Shown here one piece after another: positions 5,942-6,136 of a stretch of 6,136 bases of DNA. This DNA comes from Oscillospiraceae bacterium (lineage in GTDB: Bacteria; Bacillota; Clostridia; Oscillospirales; Ruminococcaceae), in assembly GCA_017528675.1 (NCBI GenBank), contig JAFXOO010000178.1, forward strand, positions 1 through 6,136, in the 5' to 3' direction. Numbering within the stretch: the first letter of the stretch is position 1; the number at the start of each line of letters is the position of its first letter. Under the pieces are notes generated by a model. It was given only the letters and a program-made list of their open reading frames with translations, was not told where the DNA came from and searched no databases. A program made the position numbers and the translations under genes.

Positions 5942-6119
5942 TAAGGCAACACCGCACAGAGCTGGTGGTGCAGATGCGCAGCCAGATTTTTCGTCAGATT
6001 GTATAGGAATGACGCCGCTGGGCTGGCGCCCAGCAAGGAATTTCTGTGCAAGATGACGGAAAAGATGCAAGCAGATGTGCCGCCAAGCCGTCAGGCGGGC
6101 TTTGTGCGGTGTTGCCTTA
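5942..6119. mobile_element. MITE-like palindromic element, 178 bp
   Basis: The ends are a perfect 17-bp inverted repeat, TAAGGCAACACCGCACA at 5942-5958 and its complement at 6103-6119. The interior is a long imperfect palindrome: TTTTTCGTCA (5987-5996) faces TGACGGAAAA (6054-6063), and the centre is GCTGGGC TGGC GCCCAGC (6017-6034). A small CCGCC/GGCGG hairpin sits near the right end. No transposase frame is present, so it would move in trans. The ends read TA-AGGC...GCCT-TA, consistent with a TA target duplication as in IS630/Tc1-type elements, but a longer end without duplication is equally possible. A second end of the family is at 2990-3018. Its source transposon is not identified. Confidence 0.85.
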
Positions 6120-6123
6120 TATA
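6118..6123 (-). promoter_or_regulatory. Possible -10 box at the MITE edge
   Basis: Reading the minus strand into the element gives CATTCCTATATAAGG, with TATATA spanning the MITE border. A matching -35 would lie beyond the window, so this is only a candidate promoter for the GH3 operon. A related stretch, CATTCCTATACAAT, occurs inside the MITE with TACAAT at 5998-6003, but no convincing -35 lies 16-18 nt before it. Confidence 0.2.
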
Positions 6124-6136
6124 GGAATGCCGGTCA

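Noticed and set aside
5919..5957. GTG start for the GH3 protein within the MITE end
   Set aside because: It would put the terminal repeat and the ribosome site inside the coding region and place 13 residues before a normal lipoprotein signal peptide.
1..6136. Undescribed defence or mobile gene system
   Set aside because: All six genes belong to known housekeeping or surface families. No transposase, nuclease, toxin pair or reverse transcriptase is encoded, and novelty is limited to the non-coding repeats.

Overview
The window looks like a chromosomal segment of a Gram-positive anaerobe of class Clostridia, most likely a gut Oscillospiraceae/Ruminococcus-type bacterium. This rests on strong Shine-Dalgarno sites (AAAGGAGG, GAGGGGG), two lipobox lipoproteins with acidic or Thr-rich linkers, a BspA-type leucine-rich-repeat lipoprotein, moderately high GC, and GC-rich hairpin repeats between genes. 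The genus is an inference. All six genes lie on the minus strand, so transcription runs from high to low coordinates.

Right part (6136 to 3158): a likely four-gene operon. It starts with a lipoprotein glycoside hydrolase of family 3 (NagZ-like, 5918-4713). A 63-nt gap holding a 10-bp hairpin follows. Then come an HD-domain nucleotidase of the YfbR/HD_3 type (4649-4059), a hotdog thioesterase of the fluoroacetyl-CoA thioesterase (FlK) family (4062-3670) and a CYTH-domain triphosphatase-like protein (3673-3158). The last three genes are joined by ATGA start/stop overlaps. All four products are predicted hydrolases, one exported and three cytosolic. Their common role is not known from the sequence.

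Left part (2840 to 251): a two-gene operon with a good sigma-A promoter (TTGCAA, 17-nt spacer, extended TATACT). It encodes the ribosome-associated GTPase TypA/BipA (2763-943), coupled by another ATGA overlap to a small LRR lipoprotein (946-251).

The non-coding DNA is the least ordinary part. A 178-bp MITE-like element with perfect 17-bp terminal inverted repeats (5942-6119) sits 23 bp from the GH3 start codon and touches its ribosome-binding site. A solitary end of the same family (2990-3018) lies upstream of typA. A 99-bp multi-hairpin repeat is present twice at 97/99 identity (1-99 and 3038-3136), in the same orientation, each time downstream of the last gene of an operon. Further hairpins extend the first copy into a run of seven stem-loops (1-242). 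No tRNA, rRNA, CRISPR array, transposase gene or defence system was recognised.
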